From Aphelocoma coerulescens (lineage: Eukaryota; Chordata; Aves; Passeriformes; Corvidae), in NCBI RefSeq assembly GCF_041296385.1, contig NW_027184085.1:57694109-57758108 (forward strand): DNA of 64,000 bases, given 5' to 3'. The notes below the pieces were generated by a model that saw nothing but the letters and a program-made list of their open reading frames with translations, did not search any database and was not told the DNA's origin. This document shows positions 1 to 12,922 of the stretch, piece by piece. The position numbers were made by a program, and so were the translations under genes. Within the stretch, counting starts at the first letter, position 1. Each line of letters starts with the position of its first letter.

Positions 1-2180
1 AATAATAGTCTGGTAGAATTTCAACACCTTGTAGTCCCATAGTGGCCTGCTCAATTATTTCTAGAAACATACTGGAAAAGAACTAATGCCAAACAGTACT
101 CTCTTAAGTTTGCAACATTCAAATGTTGTATTTGAAGTTAGAAATTTAGAACTTGCCTCACTTACATTTCCTTGCCAAAATCCTGCGTTCAGTCCCATGA
201 TGATTTTTTGCTTCATGTGAGCTTTAATTATAAATTCAAGGGAAAACTCCTATGTAAGTAGATTCTCTGCTTCCAGGGTCACAATAAGCCAAGTGTATCC
301 ACCATTTGTGTGCTCTCTTGTGGAAGGCCTGTTTTCTCCACAACAAGGTTTAAACCACTTTCCTATTCTGTCTTCCAACTGCACCCTTTTTTATTCTCTC
401 TCCTTTTATATTTTTTCACATTTGGGCTGTCAATTCCACTGTCCCATCCTCTGTGCCCTGAAACTGACTAGAATACCTAAGAGCCAAACTCCAGCAAACC
501 ATGATACTCCAAATTTCGAAGTGAAATTTCACAGCCAGGATAGGGGGCAGCAGTGGGTAACCAGGATGTGAGCCAGCCTCATGCACAGCACATCACACAG
601 AGCACATATATCTCTGCACATGGTACCCATGGGCCAGAAGAACCAAACTCTTAACCCAAAAAACCAAACCCTGAACTCAAAAAACTCACTCAGAAGAACT
701 TACTCCCCTGGTCAGTCAGACCAACCCACATTTGAGACTACTTGATGAATAAAATTAATTTGACAAATACTATATGCATATATCATAGGTATTTACTTTT
801 ACAGCAAAAAATATTGAAAGAAATTATCATTTTTACTGCAAACATGAACTTTTCTCTGAATTAAAAATGATAGTTGACCACTAACATCTATGCAAATATA
901 TTCATTTTGATAAAATTAAAATGAAGGCAATAGGGAAATGTCACAATTTTTCATACTTTATTATGTAGACATAGCCTACGATGTTTTTTCAAAAATTCTT
1001 AAAAGTTAAGTGGAAACTACTGTAAATTTAAGCACTGTCAAAAATTTCAGGTAAAATTTGGTGGAAACTGGAATATTTAGTGAAAATCAGCTAAATTATT
1101 CTTGAGAGACATCAATGCCCCTAAGATCAGAATGCTGTCTTCTGAAACTGTCATTATTTTCTAATTTGAGAAACAGATTGCAACTGCACCTCTGCAGCTA
1201 TACAGTGCTATCCTATATGGAGCACTGCAATCCAACATTACTTGTTTAAAATATTGTGGGCAGCAGATACAACCAACACTAGTGTTCAGTTGTGCAGCTA
1301 TTAGTCCTGTGATAAAATGAGGGATGAGGTGGCAGAAATGCCACCTATGGAAGTAGTAGTATTATTTTAAGCTGAAATTTCAAAGTGCCTTCAGAGATTC
1401 CTAAATCTGATTTCCTTTACAAAAGGAAAACTAAAACTGTGAACCTCGCTACATCAAAAATTATAATGTTACAAAATTTACGCATGAGCACGTTCATTTG
1501 CTTGTACTCATTTTGATGAAGGGACTTACTGGACGATCCCACTTCAGTGCTTTGCAAAAGGTGATCTGTCTTACTCAGAGCTCAACCAAGCTACTCAGAA
1601 GGATCAGGTGTGCATTTTCATTTCTTGTGTTGGCCCATGCAGCATTTTACTAGCCTAAATTTCATTAAAATTTTAGATAGCCTAAGCCCTATAGTGAGTG
1701 GAAGATACGTATATCCTTGCAGCTTTTTTCAAGGATGCCCATCAGTAATGTCCAAGTGTTTCGCAAACATTCCTCATTCACAGTCTTACAGGATGACAAA
1801 ACATTATTATCCCCATTCAGAAGCTGGAAACAAAGGGGCTTACAGGAAGCCACAGAAAAACACAGCAGAAGGGCCAGAATGAGAAACGTGGGAGCACACA
1901 GGTGTTCCTGTTTATCTGTCCACATCTCCAGACTGTACTGATCACTGCCAGAAGCGAGAGGTGGCTCTCTCTGCAGTTCATTTACTGCATATATCCGACA
2001 CCAAAAGTTTCAATGTAGACAGCCCAAATATGAAAGCACACATTTTTCATGGCTACAGACATGTCCTGTTTTGGCTTGTGCTTAGCAGCCTGCAAGGCTA
2101 CCATCACAGAGGCAGAGACACAGCCTATTCACTGTAGCCTTGTGTCTATGAATTATAATAATGTCTCTTCTTTTCACAGT
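1..2180. other. AT-rich non-coding stretch, no gene seen
   Basis: This stretch is AT-rich single-copy-looking DNA. The short open frames in it have no recognisable motif, biased composition or splice context, and I treat them as chance. I saw no CR1 3' end or LTR signature before about 2,180. If the CpG island at 12-13 kb is a leftward promoter, this would be first-intron sequence, which is inference only. Confidence 0.6.
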
Positions 2181-2185
2181 GTTTC

Positions 2186-2370
2186 ACAGAATCACAAAAC
2201 AGCTGAGGTTGGAAAGGAGTTCTGGAGGTCATCTAGTCCAACCCCCCTGCCCATGCAACACCAACTAGAGTCCTATTACCCAGGACTGCATCCATGTGTC
2301 TTTTGAGTATCTCCAAGAATGGAGGCTCCACCACCTCGCTGAGAAATATGTGCCTGTGTTTGGTCACCAT
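2186..2370 (-). mobile_element. CR1 LINE fragment, 3' end, minus strand
   Basis: The block opens with the reverse complement of the bird CR1 3' end: a cacagaatca motif, then 'gaggttgg' and 'catctagtccaaccccc'. It continues with the usual text about hints of reduced subunit ends ('ccaccacctcgctgagaa'). In CR1 orientation this is the extreme 3' part of an element on the minus strand. At about 2,370 it abuts another CR1 piece that reads the opposite way. It is a 5'-truncated, inactive remnant. Confidence 0.85.
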
Positions 2371-3238
2371 GATAAAGTGTCTCCTCAGCAAGGCTCCTGA
2401 GGACATCAAGCTGAGAACTGCAGTTGACACTCCTGAAGGATGGGATGCCATCCAAAGGGACCTGGACAAGCTCGAGATGAGGGCACATGGGCTCAAGATG
2501 AGGTTTAACAAGAGCAAGTGCAAAGGTGCTGCACCTGGGTCAGGGCAATCCCCATAATCAATCCAGGCTGGGGGATGAAGGGATTGAAAGCACCCTCAAG
2601 GAGAAAGACTTGAGGGTGCTGGTGGATGAGAGGCTGGACCTGACACAGCCATCTGCGCTCACAGCCAGAAAGTCAAACGTGTCCTGGGCTGCATCCAAAG
2701 CGTGGGCAGCAGGGGAAGGAAGGGATTCTGCCCCTCTGCTCTGGTGAGACCCCACTGCAGCATCCAGCTCTGGGGTCCTCAGCACAGGAAAGACATGGAC
2801 CTGTCAGATCAAGCCCAGAAGGGGGTCACAAAGGTGATAAGAGGGATAGAACATGTTTCCTAAGAGAATTGGGACTATTGAGCTTGGAGAAGGCTCTGAG
2901 GAGATCTCACTGTGGCCTTTGGTACCTGAAGAAGGCCTACAACAAAGCTGGAGAGGCATTTTATACAATGCCTTGTAGAAATAAAACAAGGGGCAATGGT
3001 TTTAAACCAGGCAGTTTATTTTGGGTATTAGGAAGATATCCTTTATGGTGGGGCTGGTGAGGCACTGGAACAGGTTGTCCAGAGAAGTAGTGGATGTCCC
3101 ATCCCCTAGAAGTGTTCAAGGCCAGTTTGGATGAGGCTCTGAGCAACCTGGTCTAGTGGAAGGTGTCCCTGTCCATGGCAGGGAAGCTGAAACTAGATGC
3201 TATATAAGGTTTCTTCCAACTCAAAGCATTCTATAAAG
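2371..3238 (+). mobile_element. CR1 LINE fragment (ORF2 end and 3' UTR), plus strand
   Basis: The sequence follows the CR1 consensus on the plus strand. It runs from the reverse-transcriptase C-terminal part ('gaggacatcaagctgag' onward) through the 'ctctggtgagaccccactgcag' region. It ends with the 3' UTR text 'ggtctagtggaaggtgtccctg', and 'cattctataaag' closes the element. The open frames inside it are interrupted by stops, so it is a dead copy. The 5' end is truncated where it meets the oppositely oriented CR1 piece. Confidence 0.9.
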
Positions 3239-3239
3239 A

Positions 3240-6200
3240 TTGTTTCTTTACACTGTTGTGCATGCACTTTCCAGCTCCATTAGCAAATGAGCCAAGGGCA
3301 TCCACTGAACATCCTTGCAACCTGCCACAAAGCGCAAGAGCAAGGACATCATGAAGTGGCTCTCACCATTTTTTAATTTAGGAATACCTTACTTTGTAAC
3401 CATCACAGATGTCTTAACTATTCATGGCATCTCCACTTATGTTTGGTTGGTTTTTCCAAGTAGCCCCAACCAGAAGAAGACAGAATTCTCCACTTCCAGG
3501 ACACAATGAACTATCAGTACAGAGAGCAGCCCCAGCATTATGCAGGATTACCAAAAGGTCTGAGGAGGACTAAGTACACCATGGCAGATACTCTGAGCCT
3601 CATAGTTCGAAGGTACTGGAGCTGTTCAACATAAAGAATGAATCCTTTTCATAACAAAAACATTAGGCACTATTTGAGTGACACATTACAAAAAGATGTT
3701 GTTACTGTCAATTTGGAGTTCCTTACTATATTTTCTTCTCATTTTATAGGTGAAAAGAACTAGATAATTTATTCAAGATCGCTCGTGGCTGAAACCAGGC
3801 TTAGATTGCATTCTTGCGCAGCACCCAGTGAACTACGGCTGTTCTTTTTCCTCAGAAAGGTGTCAGGGACAGGAGTAAGAAACACTTCTTTTAAAGAATT
3901 GTTTGATGAAAGATGAGAGAATATTTTATTTATTTCAGTTAACCATTTATCTAGAAACAAAATATTTTCTTGGCAGACAAATAAGCTGCAGCATTCCACC
4001 AGGCTGAAAAGCTCAGCTTCACCTTACTCCTCTACAGCGTTATCTCATGTCACAGTAACATATGCTTTGTTAGAGTCTATTTTGTATTCCTCTTTGTCTG
4101 ACAGGACTTGCTTTTATGCAAAATACTTTTGCGGCATGAAAAAAATTGCACTAATTAATCCTTTTATGTCCTAACTTTTAAGCCATGTTTTCTCCCTTGT
4201 GTTGGTTAAATAGCATGATAATTGCACAGTAAAAGAATTGGATACTTGACAGATGTTTTCAGATATATCCTCAGATACAGATCAATTTTACTGTTTTTTG
4301 CAGGGTTTTGGGTTTTTTTTTGGTTGGTTGGTTGACTGGTTTAGAACGAGGAAAGAAAAGTCAATTTCTGAAAAAAAAAAAATTACTACAATCTGATGAG
4401 GATGTTTGTTGTCAAACTTGACTCATAAAACATAGTATCTTAATAAGAAGGCTCACTGACTTCATTGACAAGCATATAGAGTAGCTTAACAATTAATCTG
4501 ACAAACCAAAAATAACCCATATTACATAAATTAAAAAAAAAAAAATCCCCAACCACCAAAAATACTCCCACAAACCAAAATAAGAAACACTTAACAGTGC
4601 AGGGATCTTCCTTGAAATGTTCAAAATATATAGACATTCATTCTCTTAAATAGTTCAAATCCTTTAAACAGAGTTGGATTGTGTTTTATATATCACAGTG
4701 ACCTTACTGTTATTGCTGGTATTTCATATCATTCATAAAATGTCACCTTTTTTTCCCCCATAATTGTACTCTAGAGTCAACAGACCATTTTAAAATGCTC
4801 AGTGTTTAACATTGCTCCTTTAACCTGGTCTCTCATCTGGATTTTAACACTTGCAAAAATGTATGGCCTGGATATGATGGTTCTTTAAGGCTAAACTTAT
4901 CAAATTTGGAATAGGGACTATAAAATTAATTTTTGGAGTAGACATTTGCCAGAAGTCTCTCTGACACTCCATTGCCCTTTGTATAATTCCTTACAGAGGG
5001 GAATTAAATAGTGAAATAGTCAGTTAAACTATGTGGAAAAGCAGACTATCTCAGTACAAGGCATAAGGGATAGATGCCCAGGTGCAGAGCATCTACCAAC
5101 AATGCTGCAGGAGGCATGAAGTGGGCATGTAGTCGTGAATTTATGTCAGCACGTGTAGGCGTATCCACGACAGTGCAAATCTAGAGAGGACAGTTAAAAA
5201 TAGCAGTGGAGACAGATGAAAGCAGGCTTCAGCATGGTTTAATAATCTGTCCAGAAGGCTTGGAAAGCCCTCTCTTAAGTCTAGGCTGGCATGTCTTCAC
5301 ATCACATACAGATCAAAGCAATTACAGAGCTGTCTGCATGTCCTGCAATCACACTACTCGACTGCAGTGTAGACACATCCAGAAATAGTGCTACTGTAGA
5401 TATGTTCATCTAAAAACTCCATTTGGAAAAAGCAAAGCCTGGAAGCATACTGTAAAGCATATGGGACCTGATGAGGAACATATGCTGGAGAGAGTGTCCA
5501 TTTTGCTAAATTCCATTAGCTGTGCTAACTCTTCCCTCTACACAACCTGTTTCCTTTGTACTCCTGGAGGACTTCATTTGTACTCCTGTGTTGGTTGGCC
5601 TTTCCTGTGGGGATTCACAGAGTCAGGCCAGATTAACATGAACCTTTAAGTACAGGAGTTCACCCAGCTTTACTGTCTGATAAAGAGACACCGTACACTC
5701 TACAGGCAGCTGGGGGCAACCATGTGCATGTAAACAGCACTCATTCCTCTCCATACCAACTCAGTACCAATGCTGGATTCGAAATCCCTAACCCAAGCAG
5801 GGGTATTAGTGACCTGCTGGTTCAGGGCCAGTCATCTCAGAAGAACATCAAGACACCAACAATGCTTTTATCTATTAGTGCTGCTATCAGGAGCGGAACT
5901 TACTGTGATGCAGAAACCCAGAGCTGATAGAGTCCTTCAAATTCAGGACCTACTCTCCTTAAACAGTGGTCTGCTGCATGGCAGCAACACTACATCCTCT
6001 ACCGGCTACAAACTACAAACCACAACAGACACTACGTCCTCTAAAGGATGGCTTACTACCACTTGTCCAGCAAGTGACCAAAGGGGTCCATGCATGTTCT
6101 TAAACTGACTGCATAATGAATTATTCACTCTGGGGAGATTTTCTGTGCATTTTGCTAAATCACAACCAGAAGACAAGTTAAGGAGGAATGCAGTTATTCA

Positions 6201-6539
6201 GCACACTTTGCGGCCTTACCAGGAGAGTATAAAGACACACAAGACCCAGTGTTGACTCAGACAATTAAAGATCTGGTAGGAATTGGGCCACAGCAGCAAG
6301 GATTACATACAGGCTAATTTACCATGAGAAGAAGCAAGCTAGTGAAACACAAAGTTTTGGGTGCAGGGATAAAACACTCTGTGCTGCTGCCTGTCTCTTT
6401 GTGGACACCCTGAGCACGTGCGCTGTTGTGCTCCAATCAGTTGTCTGGACCTGAGCATCTCAGCACTCAAACATAGCAAAACCTCCAGTCACCAGGCAGT
6501 GCTGTTCCAGCAAATTCCACTAACCTGGGAGGAGCTGCT
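3240..6539. other. Non-coding stretch between CR1 copies
   Basis: No recognisable gene lies here. The block contains T/G-rich and A-rich low-complexity runs at about 4,310-4,345, 4,368-4,383 and 4,530-4,545. The open frames here, including one of 112 codons at 5,770-6,108, show no known domain, no credible splice context and no conserved composition. Confidence 0.6.
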
Positions 6540-6541
6540 GC

Positions 6542-7345
6542 CTCCCTTGAAGGGATGCCCTGCAGACACCTTGACAAATTAGAGGGCTGGGCAATCACGA
6601 ACCACATGAAGTTTAACAACGACAAGAGCTAGATTCTGCACTCAGGACAGGGCAGCTCTGGATATAAGGACAGACTGGGAGGCTGGAGAAGGAATGAGAG
6701 GTCCCATGGAACAGGATCTGATGGTTCTGAGCAATAGCAAGTTGACTACGAATCTACAGTATGCCCTGACAGCTGAAAGGCCCAACCGTATCCTGGGAAG
6801 AATTCCTTTACCTTATAAATGTCAGTTTGGTACCTACATGAGCACTATTCTCACTTCTTGTCAACAAAAGAACAATACCCCACATCCTGGGGTGCATCAG
6901 GCACAGCATCACCAGCCGGGCAAGGGAGGGGATTGTCCTGCTCTGCTCTGCACTGGGGCAGCCTCACCTCGAGTGCTGGGGGCAGGTCTGGGTGCCACAA
7001 CACAGAAAAGCCATGGAGCTGTTAGAGAGTGTCCAAAGGAGGGCACGAGGATGGGGAAGGGCCTTGAGGGGAAGCCGTGTGAGGAGTGGCTGAGGTCACT
7101 TGGTCTGTTCAGCCTGGAGGAGACTGAGGGGAGACCTCACTGCAGTTACAACTTCCTTGTGAGGGGAAGAGGAGGGGCAGGCACTGATCTCTGCTCTGTG
7201 GTGACAGTGACAGGACCCGAGGGAATGGCCTGAAATTGTGTCAGGGGAGGTTTAGACTGGATATTAGGAAAAGGCTCTTCACACAGAGGGTGGAGGTTCT
7301 TCATCCAGGCAAGTGGTCACAGCACCAAGCTTGTCAGAGTTTCAA
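6542..7345 (+). mobile_element. CR1 LINE fragment, plus strand, with internal insert
   Basis: CR1 consensus text is readable across the block: 'ggacagactgggaggctgg', 'gcctcacctcgagtgctgg', 'gagagtgtccaaaggagggc', 'ggtcacttggtctgttcagc', 'ggatattaggaaaaggctc'. The copy stops at about 7,345 before reaching the CR1 3' terminus, so both ends are truncated. The consensus is interrupted at about 6,800-6,892 by roughly 93 bp that is not CR1 sequence I recognise, flanked by a repeated atcctggg. The 179-codon frame over this region is CR1-derived and is not a host gene. Confidence 0.9.
6800..6892 (+). repeat. Insert inside CR1, shared with the 23.2 kb copy
   Basis: About 93 bp separates CR1 text ending in 'ccgtatcctggg' from CR1 text resuming at 'gtgcatcaggcacagc'. 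The same segment occurs in reverse orientation at about 23,218-23,311, next to the same CR1 junction. Shared features are 'cttataaatgtcagtttggt' followed by a 'gtcaacaaaag' stretch. The flanking atcctggg direct repeat resembles a target-site duplication. It may be a subfamily-diagnostic insertion. Confidence 0.7.
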
Positions 7346-8069
7346 TGTTAACAAAAAGCTAATAATTAATGATGTAAGTATAACTCATTTTCCTGGTGAT
7401 TCCATTCTGTAACTCAAGATAAGTTTTTGCCCATGTCCTAGCAACAAGCACAAATATTGTGCTTTATCCAGAGTGCAGCGTATGAGTTTGCAAAATGGTA
7501 ATATCCTAGAAATTAACATATTTTGGACACATACCTTAAGACTCTTTCCATGTAACAAGAGGAAAAATGAGTACACTTAGCACAGCAGAATGTGGGTCAG
7601 GGAATATGACACAGCTTATTTACCTTACTAGCACTCTTCTGCTGCTGTGTGCAGTATATTTCCCAGATATATTCTGCTTCATTTTGTTTGGTGCCTTTTT
7701 TTGGTTTGCTTTTAGAAGCATCTTGGAGACAGCTTTTACAAATATTCAAATAAGTGTCTCAACAAGCTGACAACTTCAATATTTAAAACCTTGACCCCAT
7801 TCAAAAGCAGCTCTTGGGATCTTCATAAATTTACTATTGTGACTCAACTGGAACTGAGAGCATAGCATACAAAAGGCAGAACATTTACATCCGAATTTTA
7901 GTAAAAGACAACACAAGGTATGTATGTGCACATACAAGCAGTTAAAGGTATTTCCTAATTCTAAAAAAAAAAGGGCAGTCAGTATAGCGAGATCCTGCAA
8001 AAGAACATGGATGAATAGCTTGCAGAGCACTATAGTTCCAAATCACAATCACATGCATGCCTCTGTCAT
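7346..8069. other. Non-coding stretch, nothing recognised
   Basis: AT-rich unique-looking DNA between two CR1 copies. I see no motif or gene. Confidence 0.55.
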
Positions 8070-8072
8070 GCA

Positions 8073-8262
8073 CATCACAGATTCACAGAATGGCTGGGGT
8101 TGGAAGGGACCTCTGGAGATCACTGAATCCAATAGCCCTGATAAAGCAGGCTCACCCAGAGCAGGCTGCACAGGATCATGTCCAGGCTGGTCCAGGAAGG
8201 AGACTTCACAACCTCTCTGGGCCGCCTGTTCCAACAAATTATGTAGCACAGCCTGATTTTTA
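8073..8262 (-). mobile_element. CR1 LINE fragment, 3' end, minus strand
   Basis: It starts with the reverse-complemented CR1 terminus 'cacagaatggctggggttgg', followed by 'aagggacctctggagatca'. It ends near the 'gccgcctgttccaacaaatt' text. This is a short, heavily 5'-truncated copy on the minus strand. Open frames on both strands here are element-derived. Confidence 0.92.
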
Positions 8263-11200
8263 TGCACAGATATAAACAAGTTGGTTAAAATGGGATGGGG
8301 CGGGGGGGGGTGTTGAAGGGAAGTACTAAGTTCCTGATTAGAATTTCATTTTAAATGGAAAGTTCCAGATTGATACAGTAACAATAAAACAGATGGGGGG
8401 AGAAGGGGGAGGATTTATATATAAGAGGAGGTCATGTAGTACACTGTATTGAGTTTAAAAGATAAGACAGACAATGCTTTTTTCTCTGGTATAAACAAAA
8501 ATAATGCCAGCAGTTTGACTGCAAACAAGAACTGAGGAGGAAATTGAACCAAAAAGGAAATGCTTACAGCAAACCTCACAAACCTAATGCTGTGTTTTAA
8601 CCAGAAAAAATACACTTTCAAGTGCTGCTTCATAATTCTTTAAAAAGTGCAAATCAACCATATTCATATTCAAAATAAACTTTTGTAAACACTCCTTAAC
8701 ATACAAGAAAACGTACCTAATGAAGGATTGCCCCAGTTGCCAAACTGTGATGGCTGAATTGTACTTTTCTTTGATACCTGTAAGACCTTCAGATCGCTGA
8801 ATCACTTGGAGCTTTATTGTAGAAGATGAAATCACAGTTCCACCTTAGACAGGTAAATAGCAGATGATATTTCTACCACAAAAATTAATTAATTATTTTT
8901 CCTCCTCAGTTTAAAACTCTCTTAGGGATTCAAATCAATAAAGTATCTGATGCATATGTTCTATTTTCTTGTTTCCAATGGTTCTACTGTGCATATAAAT
9001 CTATTGTAGAACCACATTTGCATTTAAAGAGAAATTCCCTTGTGTTTACTATGCACCTGCTCCATGTAAGCCTATCTCCTCTACCTCCTTTGAGGATCAA
9101 CAGATCTGCCAGAAAAAGAGGGAGTGCAGACACAACGCTACTCCAAGTCCTCTTGCCAATTATCTAAGCACCATTTCCTTCAGTTTAGTTTAGGTATGGT
9201 CCTATTCTGACAAGAGCTGAAAAGAATTACTTTATGCCCTTCCAAAATCCAATGTTTCTCAACTTTTTCTAACACATTTTTCATTTTGACAACGAACATA
9301 TACATTTCAACTGCAAAAACCACTGTATTTGCTAAGCAACACACAGTAAGGCATTGGCAAATGGATTACTTACAGACTTTCACATGAAAAATATAAGCTT
9401 TTCTTTATTTTACTTGGCATTAATTTTAATTATCATGGCTGCATAAGGAAGGGTGAGAATATTCTCCTCTTGACATTCTACCTGAAAAGAAATGCAGGTT
9501 TATTCTAGTAAAATTGAAATTAAAAAAAAATTGTTCCCTGCTCTTCCCCTCGTTGGTCATGAGTGAAACTCCTGAGTTGCTCCTGGAGCTTCATTCACAC
9601 AATCAGACAAGGGTGCAAATAAAGCTCTGCTACACACCTCATCTAGTCAGCTGACACATCTAAATGCCAGATGAGGGAGACAACTTGCTGCACTCCACAA
9701 AGGGTGCTGGAACTACTGGTCTTTGTGCTTGTGAGGTACAGCATCACCACTCCCTGACAAGTACCATCACCCCTGCACCACTGCCAACAGGACTTTTGTG
9801 CTGCTGTCCATGACAGACGAGTCACCCCACGGGGCTGCCTCTGGCTGTGTGCTCCCCCTTTCTTGCCAGCATCTCCTCGCACATGGAGGTAGTGCTACTT
9901 GCAGGTCTCCATTTCAGAGCATAGAAGCTAAAGTGGCCGCAGCAGGGCTGTCACACTTGCCCCTTCCTGCTTCTAATCAAGGACAGAGCTGCTGTGGAAA
10001 TAGGTATAGGTCTGAGATATCCTGGAAGAGGACTGTGAGAAAGAGAGCTGTGCCAATGCAGCTGGTATTCCACCTCAAGTGTGTGTGTGGGATGACAACT
10101 TCTTGCACCTGTGGGAGACTTCAGCTCCCAGGAAAACTGGACAATTGGGAAGCAGAGGGACATTTCATAGTTTTTCAAGCTCTGCTGATGCCCAGTTACA
10201 AGATATGTAATATTTGGGATCATGGTTTTTCAACTATGAAAAAAATTCCTTATCACTTATTCACAGTACTCCATGAAGGGACTGAATCTCCAAAGATACC
10301 ATTCAGTCACCTTGTCCAAGCAGTCTAATTTTACATGCAGCTCTTTGTAAACTCAGAAGTTGGCCCCAAAGAGCTCATGGCATACTTACTTGTTGTGTTG
10401 CTGTCATTAGAGAAAAAAATATTAAGATAAGCAGCTTCTAGCTAATGTAAGTTACCATCTTCTACAGAACTTCCTTACCTGAAAGACTGCCCACTTGCTT
10501 ATGCCAAAATGCCATTTAAACGCATTTTGAGTAGCCTGCACTGGACTGCTTGCTCACAGAAGAAGGAGTTTTTCCAGGGTCCTCAGATTTGGAGGTAACT
10601 CTTCACTGGGCCAGTCGTCTGAGGTAGTTCTATTTTACCCACTTTTTCAACAAGCTACAAGTGACACATATGCTTTCTGCAGCACACTGAGTCAATGACA
10701 CAGACCAGAGATCACAAACACCTGAAAAGTGAGTGAACTACCTGTTTACGGCAGCGTAAGCAACTGTGTTGAGTGGAATGGTCATTTTGCATAAGTCAGT
10801 ATTTGACACATGAAAACATGCAGAAATTAAGCATACCACACCTCGCAAAAGGAGCCTACACTACAGGCCTTTTCACACTTGGGCTAACTGTGCTAAGGCA
10901 TACCTGAAGGAAAAGTTACAATTTTGTAAGTACAATGATGAGGTGTCTTCTGGACAACAGGTCAAATTCTAATTGTTTTATTCAGATGAAAAGCGCTTCT
11001 CACTGTGTTTGAACTACCTCTTGAGCAGCCCCCCCAAGCCTGCTCTTGAAAACAGTTTTTCAGCTTACCTGCAAGATCTTCAAAATATGGCTCCAGTATT
11101 GCATAAGGCATATTTGCAGGCTTAGCAGTATGAAGAGAGAAGTGGCTCACCAAGTTCACCAACCATGACCTCACCCATGAGCTATTTGCAGGGGATTTTA

Positions 11201-12000
11201 GGGTGAAGAAACTCATGTTTATGGGTGGTAGTAAGGCAACAGGTCATGCTTTTTATGGCTTGCTGGAAGCACATAGAGTACACATAATTCCTAAATTCGG
11301 TAAGGGCAGGACACTATTAAAGTCTGCTACAGTACACTGCAAAAAGTTTAAATGCATGCCCATAATTCAACATAATTCCTGGCTGCAGGATCAGTGCTAT
11401 TCACACAAAATACAAAATTATTTTGATTTCTGAATGCTATTATTGTATACCTTTCTTCAGCTATTTAAATAATGGAAAAGGGTCCAACAGTCAAGTGATC
11501 TGCTTCAGAATAATTTTTTAAAAACTTTTTTTCAGTTACCTTTTGCTGTTAAGATTGCTGGGGTATAAAACGAGGTTAAGATGCTAAGATTTTCCATGGA
11601 AGCACAGGCACTAGCAGTTTTTTGGTGGGGTTTGGGGTGAGGGACTTTCTGAGGAGCAGTTGTGACTGATTAATCTCTGTAAGAGGTAAGAGATGTGGCT
11701 TTAAGCCAACCATTGAAAGTGCTGTGAGGTGATAACACTGACAATGGAGACTGAGTCTGTTTAGGTGCTGGTTTGTATCCAGTACCATCACGACGTGATC
11801 CGCGAGCTCTTCTTCATATAAATTGCATTTGCTCACATTAAACGCTCAGTGATGCGGGTATGAAAAAGGTTTGATCCCTGCTGCTGTAAAAACACGATTT
11901 TGGATTGACTGAAGTTTAAGCCTTGGAGCATATTTCTACTAGACAACTTGGTATTTGTTTCCCCACAGTTACAAACATGCAACTCCTACTTGATTTTCTT
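8263..12000. other. Non-coding stretch leading to the CpG island
   Basis: There is a short G-run at 8,297-8,311; otherwise the DNA is AT-rich and unique-looking. Open frames such as 9,798-10,328 (176 codons) have no recognisable domain and no conserved features, and I read them as chance. If the island belongs to a leftward gene, this would be proximal first-intron sequence. Confidence 0.5.
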
Positions 12001-12670
12001 CCAGATTTCGGCTTGCCCGGCGGGACAAGAGGGTGCTGACGGCTGGGTGCCCGCCGGTACGCCCGGCTCCGAGCAGAGCAGCGGCAGATCTGCGGCGGCT
12101 CCGAGTGTCAGCGGCTCACACTGCGCTACAAGGGCTTCGCGGCGGCACTTCGCAGGGCTGACATCACGTATGTGCTCAGCCCCAGCAAACCCCCCGCGTT
12201 CAGCCCTGATTTCATGCGGAAAGCACTTCCCCGGGGCGGGCTAACGGGGGCCGGGGCTCGCCCCCCGCCGCCGCTCCCGCCCGTCGCCCGCGTCCCCCGC
12301 CGCCCGGGCAGCCCCGCTCCGGCTCCGCGGGGACGCCTCGGCAGGGGCAGCGCCTCCAGCGACACCCGCACCCCCGTGGGGCTCCCCGCGCTCGGCTCCG
12401 CGCCCCCTCTCCCGCCGCCCCGGGGGCAGCGCTGTCGGCGGCAACAAAGCCCCGTCCGCTCCGCTCCCCTCTCCTCACCTCACCCCTGCGCTCCGCTCAG
12501 CCGCGGCCGTTCCACGGCAGCCGGGGGTGATGGAGACGGGGGAAGGACCCAGGTGCCGCCTCTCGGCTGCCGCCCCCCGCCACTCCCCGCCGGTGTAGGC
12601 AGCGCTCCGGCAGCGGCCCGGCTCCCGTCGCCCCGCCCTCCGCCCCTGCCCTGCCACCGGGCAGCGGCCG

Positions 12671-12736
12671 GGAGGAGGAGGAGGAGGAGAGGGCGAGGGA
12701 GTGAGGGAGCGAGGGAGCGAGGGAAGGAGGGAGGGG
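12671..12736. repeat. Polypurine (GGA/GAGGGA) tract in CpG island
   Basis: An almost uninterrupted purine run on the plus strand starts as GGA triplets and passes into repeats like GGGAGCGA and GGGAGGGA. Such homopurine tracts in core promoters can adopt triplex or G-quadruplex forms and bind factors such as MAZ or SP1. This is known behaviour of the sequence class and was not tested here. Confidence 0.85.
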
Positions 12737-12856
12737 GCGGCCCCGCCCGGCCCTGCTGCGTCACAATGCGGGGGGCGCTGCCACGTGACCGGCGGCGCGG
12801 GGCGGGGGCTGCGCGGGACCCCGCGCTCGGGGCAGCCCCGCCGGGGGCGCCGGGAC

Positions 12857-12879
12857 GGGGCCGGGGCCGGGGCCGGGGC

Positions 12880-12922
<43 letters not shown>

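Noticed and set aside
6694..7233. A 179-codon plus-strand frame
   Set aside because: The translation is CR1 3' region plus the shared insert. Its second half reappears almost identically in the minus-strand frame at 22,911-23,420, which is another CR1 copy.
9798..10328. A 176-codon plus-strand frame
   Set aside because: No recognisable domain, signal peptide or repeat. Its length is within chance expectation for 64 kb read in six frames.
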